A stretch of DNA of 6,671 nt from Conexibacter sp. (GTDB lineage: Bacteria > Actinomycetota > Thermoleophilia > Solirubrobacterales > Solirubrobacteraceae): the NCBI GenBank assembly GCA_025964295.1, contig JAOPZD010000422.1:1-6671 (forward strand), read 5' to 3'. Under the pieces are notes generated by a model. That model searched no databases and had not been told where the DNA came from. It saw only the letters and a list, made by a program, of their open reading frames with translations. How positions within the stretch are numbered: position 1 is the stretch's first letter; each line of letters begins with the position of its first letter. Below, piece by piece: positions 5,585 to 6,671 of this stretch. The position numbers and the translations under genes are program-made.

Positions 5585-6671
5585 ATGACCAAGGTCCTGC
5601 TGCTCAGCAACGGCATCACGCCCGACCACCTGGGCGGCCTGCAGCGCTACGTCCGCGAGCTGGCCTCCGCGCTGGTGCGCGCGGGCGCCGACGTGACCGT
5701 CGTGGCGCGCCGCAAGGACCCGGACCTGCCGCTGCGCGAGACCGCGCCCGACGGCGTGCGCATCGAGCGCTTCGCCGGGCCGTCGAAGGCGAGCAGGATG
5801 TACGCCATGACCTACCCCGTCGCGGCGGCGCGGGCGACGCTCGCCGCGGTCGCCGCGCATCCCGACCACGTGATCCACACGCACTTCCCGCTGCAGGCCT
5901 TCCCGCTGCTGCTGCGGCGCGGGCGGCCGTTCCTCCACACCTTCCACGCGCCGGTCTACCGGGAGATCGCGGGCGAGCGCCAGGGCTCCTACGCGCTGCC
6001 GCGGCCGCTGGAGGTCGGGCTGGTCGGCGCGTCGCGGCGCGCGGAGGCGGCGATGGTGCGCCGCGCGGTGCGGATCGTGACGCTGAGCGCGTTCATGCGC
6101 GACGAGGTGGGCCGGCTCGACGCGGCGGCCGCGGCGCGCGTCGTGCAGCTCCCGGGCGGGATCGACACCACGCACTTCACGCCCGACGGCCCGGCGGTCG
6201 AGCACCCGTGGGCCGCGGGCGACGGGCCGCTGCTGTTCACCGCGCGGCGCCTGGTCCCCCGGACGGGCGTCGGCGAGCTCGTGGAGGCCATGCCGGCGAT
6301 CCTGGAGCGGGTTCCGGCGGCGCGGCTGGTCATCGCGGGCGCGGGCGCCCTGCGCAACGCGATCGCCGGGCGGATCGCGGCGCTGGGGCTCGGCGAGCGG
6401 GTCCTGCTGGCCGGTCGCGTCAGCGACGACGACCTGCTGGGCTGGTACCGCGCCGCCGACCTGGTGGTCATCCCGACGCAGGAGCTCGAGGGCTTCGGCC
6501 TGACCACCGCCGAGGCGCTGGCCTGCGGGACGCCGGCGGTGGCCACGCCCGCGGGCGCCAACGGCGAGGTGCTCGGGCCGCTGGCGCCCGAGCTGGTGGC
6601 GGACGGGACGGCGCCGGCCGACATCGCCCGGACGGTGGCGGCGGCGCTCGCCGACCGCGGCGCGCTGGCGG
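5585..6671 (+). CDS. GT4-type glycosyltransferase, cut by the window edge
   Basis: The frame is open from ATG 5585 to the right edge, giving 362 codons with no stop, so the C-terminus is missing. The start MTKVLLLSNGITPDHLGGLQ is a classic GT4 beginning with the GG acceptor loop at 17-18. HTHFPLQAFPL (98-108) and FLHTFHAPVY (116-125) follow, then the strand TLSAFMRDEV. The donor half has LPGGIDTTHFTP (189-200), TARRLVPRTGVGELVEA, AGAGALRN and the E-x7-E motif Glu302/Glu310 in ELEGFGLTTAEALACGTP. In the donor-phosphate loop the usual RL-x-x-x-KG appears as RLVPRTG, Arg226 standing where Lys is commoner. It likely acts in glycan assembly next to the preceding enzyme, which ends 25 bases upstream. 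No clear Shine-Dalgarno precedes the ATG, and no other in-frame start is available between the genes. Confidence 0.9.
   Translation, partial: MTKVLLLSNGITPDHLGGLQRYVRELASALVRAGADVTVVARRKDPDLPLRETAPDGVRIERFAGPSKASRMYAMTYPVAAARATLAAVAAHPDHVIHTHFPLQAFPLLLRRGRPFLHTFHAPVYREIAGERQGSYALPRPLEVGLVGASRRAEAAMVRRAVRIVTLSAFMRDEVGRLDAAAAARVVQLPGGIDTTHFTPDGPAVEHPWAAGDGPLLFTARRLVPRTGVGELVEAMPAILERVPAARLVIAGAGALRNAIAGRIAALGLGERVLLAGRVSDDDLLGWYRAADLVVIPTQELEGFGLTTAEALACGTPAVATPAGANGEVLGPLAPELVADGTAPADIARTVAAALADRGALA

Noticed and set aside
4239..5588. 449-codon plus-strand frame inside the first GT4 gene
   Set aside because: Off-frame Arg/Ala-rich product without motifs; the GT4 frame is well supported.
5279..6624. 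Two long minus-strand frames (5279-6205 and 5989-6624) opposite the second GT4 gene
   Set aside because: Ser/Arg/Ala-rich shadows; the plus frame from 5585 has the GT4 motifs in order.

Overview
The window is 6.7 kb of very GC-rich DNA (third codon positions almost all G or C). Proteins are rich in Ala, Arg, Asp and Gly, and several start codons have no Shine-Dalgarno but a TAnnnT box just upstream. This suggests a high-GC actinobacterium. The small DUF3107-like protein and the style of the secreted esterase make me favour Thermoleophilia (Solirubrobacterales), but that is inference without a database search.

Layout, left to right: (1) 37-300, a small unrecognised minus-strand gene (94-297) followed by two GC-rich hairpins, the second a plausible terminator. 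(2) 301-430, a divergent intergenic region. (3) 431-1996, a plus-strand secreted alpha/beta-hydrolase of the esterase D / antigen 85 type with an additional C-terminal part. (4) A 27-bp convergent gap holding a perfect GC hairpin. (5) 2024-3550, a minus-strand polyprenyl-phosphate glycosylphosphotransferase, the priming enzyme of exopolysaccharide synthesis. (6) 3551-3845, a leader/intergenic region with a cluster of inverted repeats. (7) 3846-4061, a minus-strand small DUF3107-like gene that looks leaderless. (8) 4210-5559 and 5585 to beyond the right edge, two plus-strand GT4-type glycosyltransferases in a likely operon with a recognisable promoter.

Together, the priming transferase and the two GT4 enzymes look like the edge of an exopolysaccharide or other lipid-linked glycan locus. 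The transferase would put the first sugar phosphate on undecaprenyl phosphate and the GT4 enzymes would extend it in the cytoplasm. The secreted esterase could act on the exported glycan or cell envelope, but only its position suggests that. I see no mobile element, CRISPR array, tRNA or rRNA and no clear sign of a wholly new system. The points most worth a second look are the nested dyads upstream of the priming transferase, the esterase's C-terminal half, and the uncertain start of the first GT4 gene.
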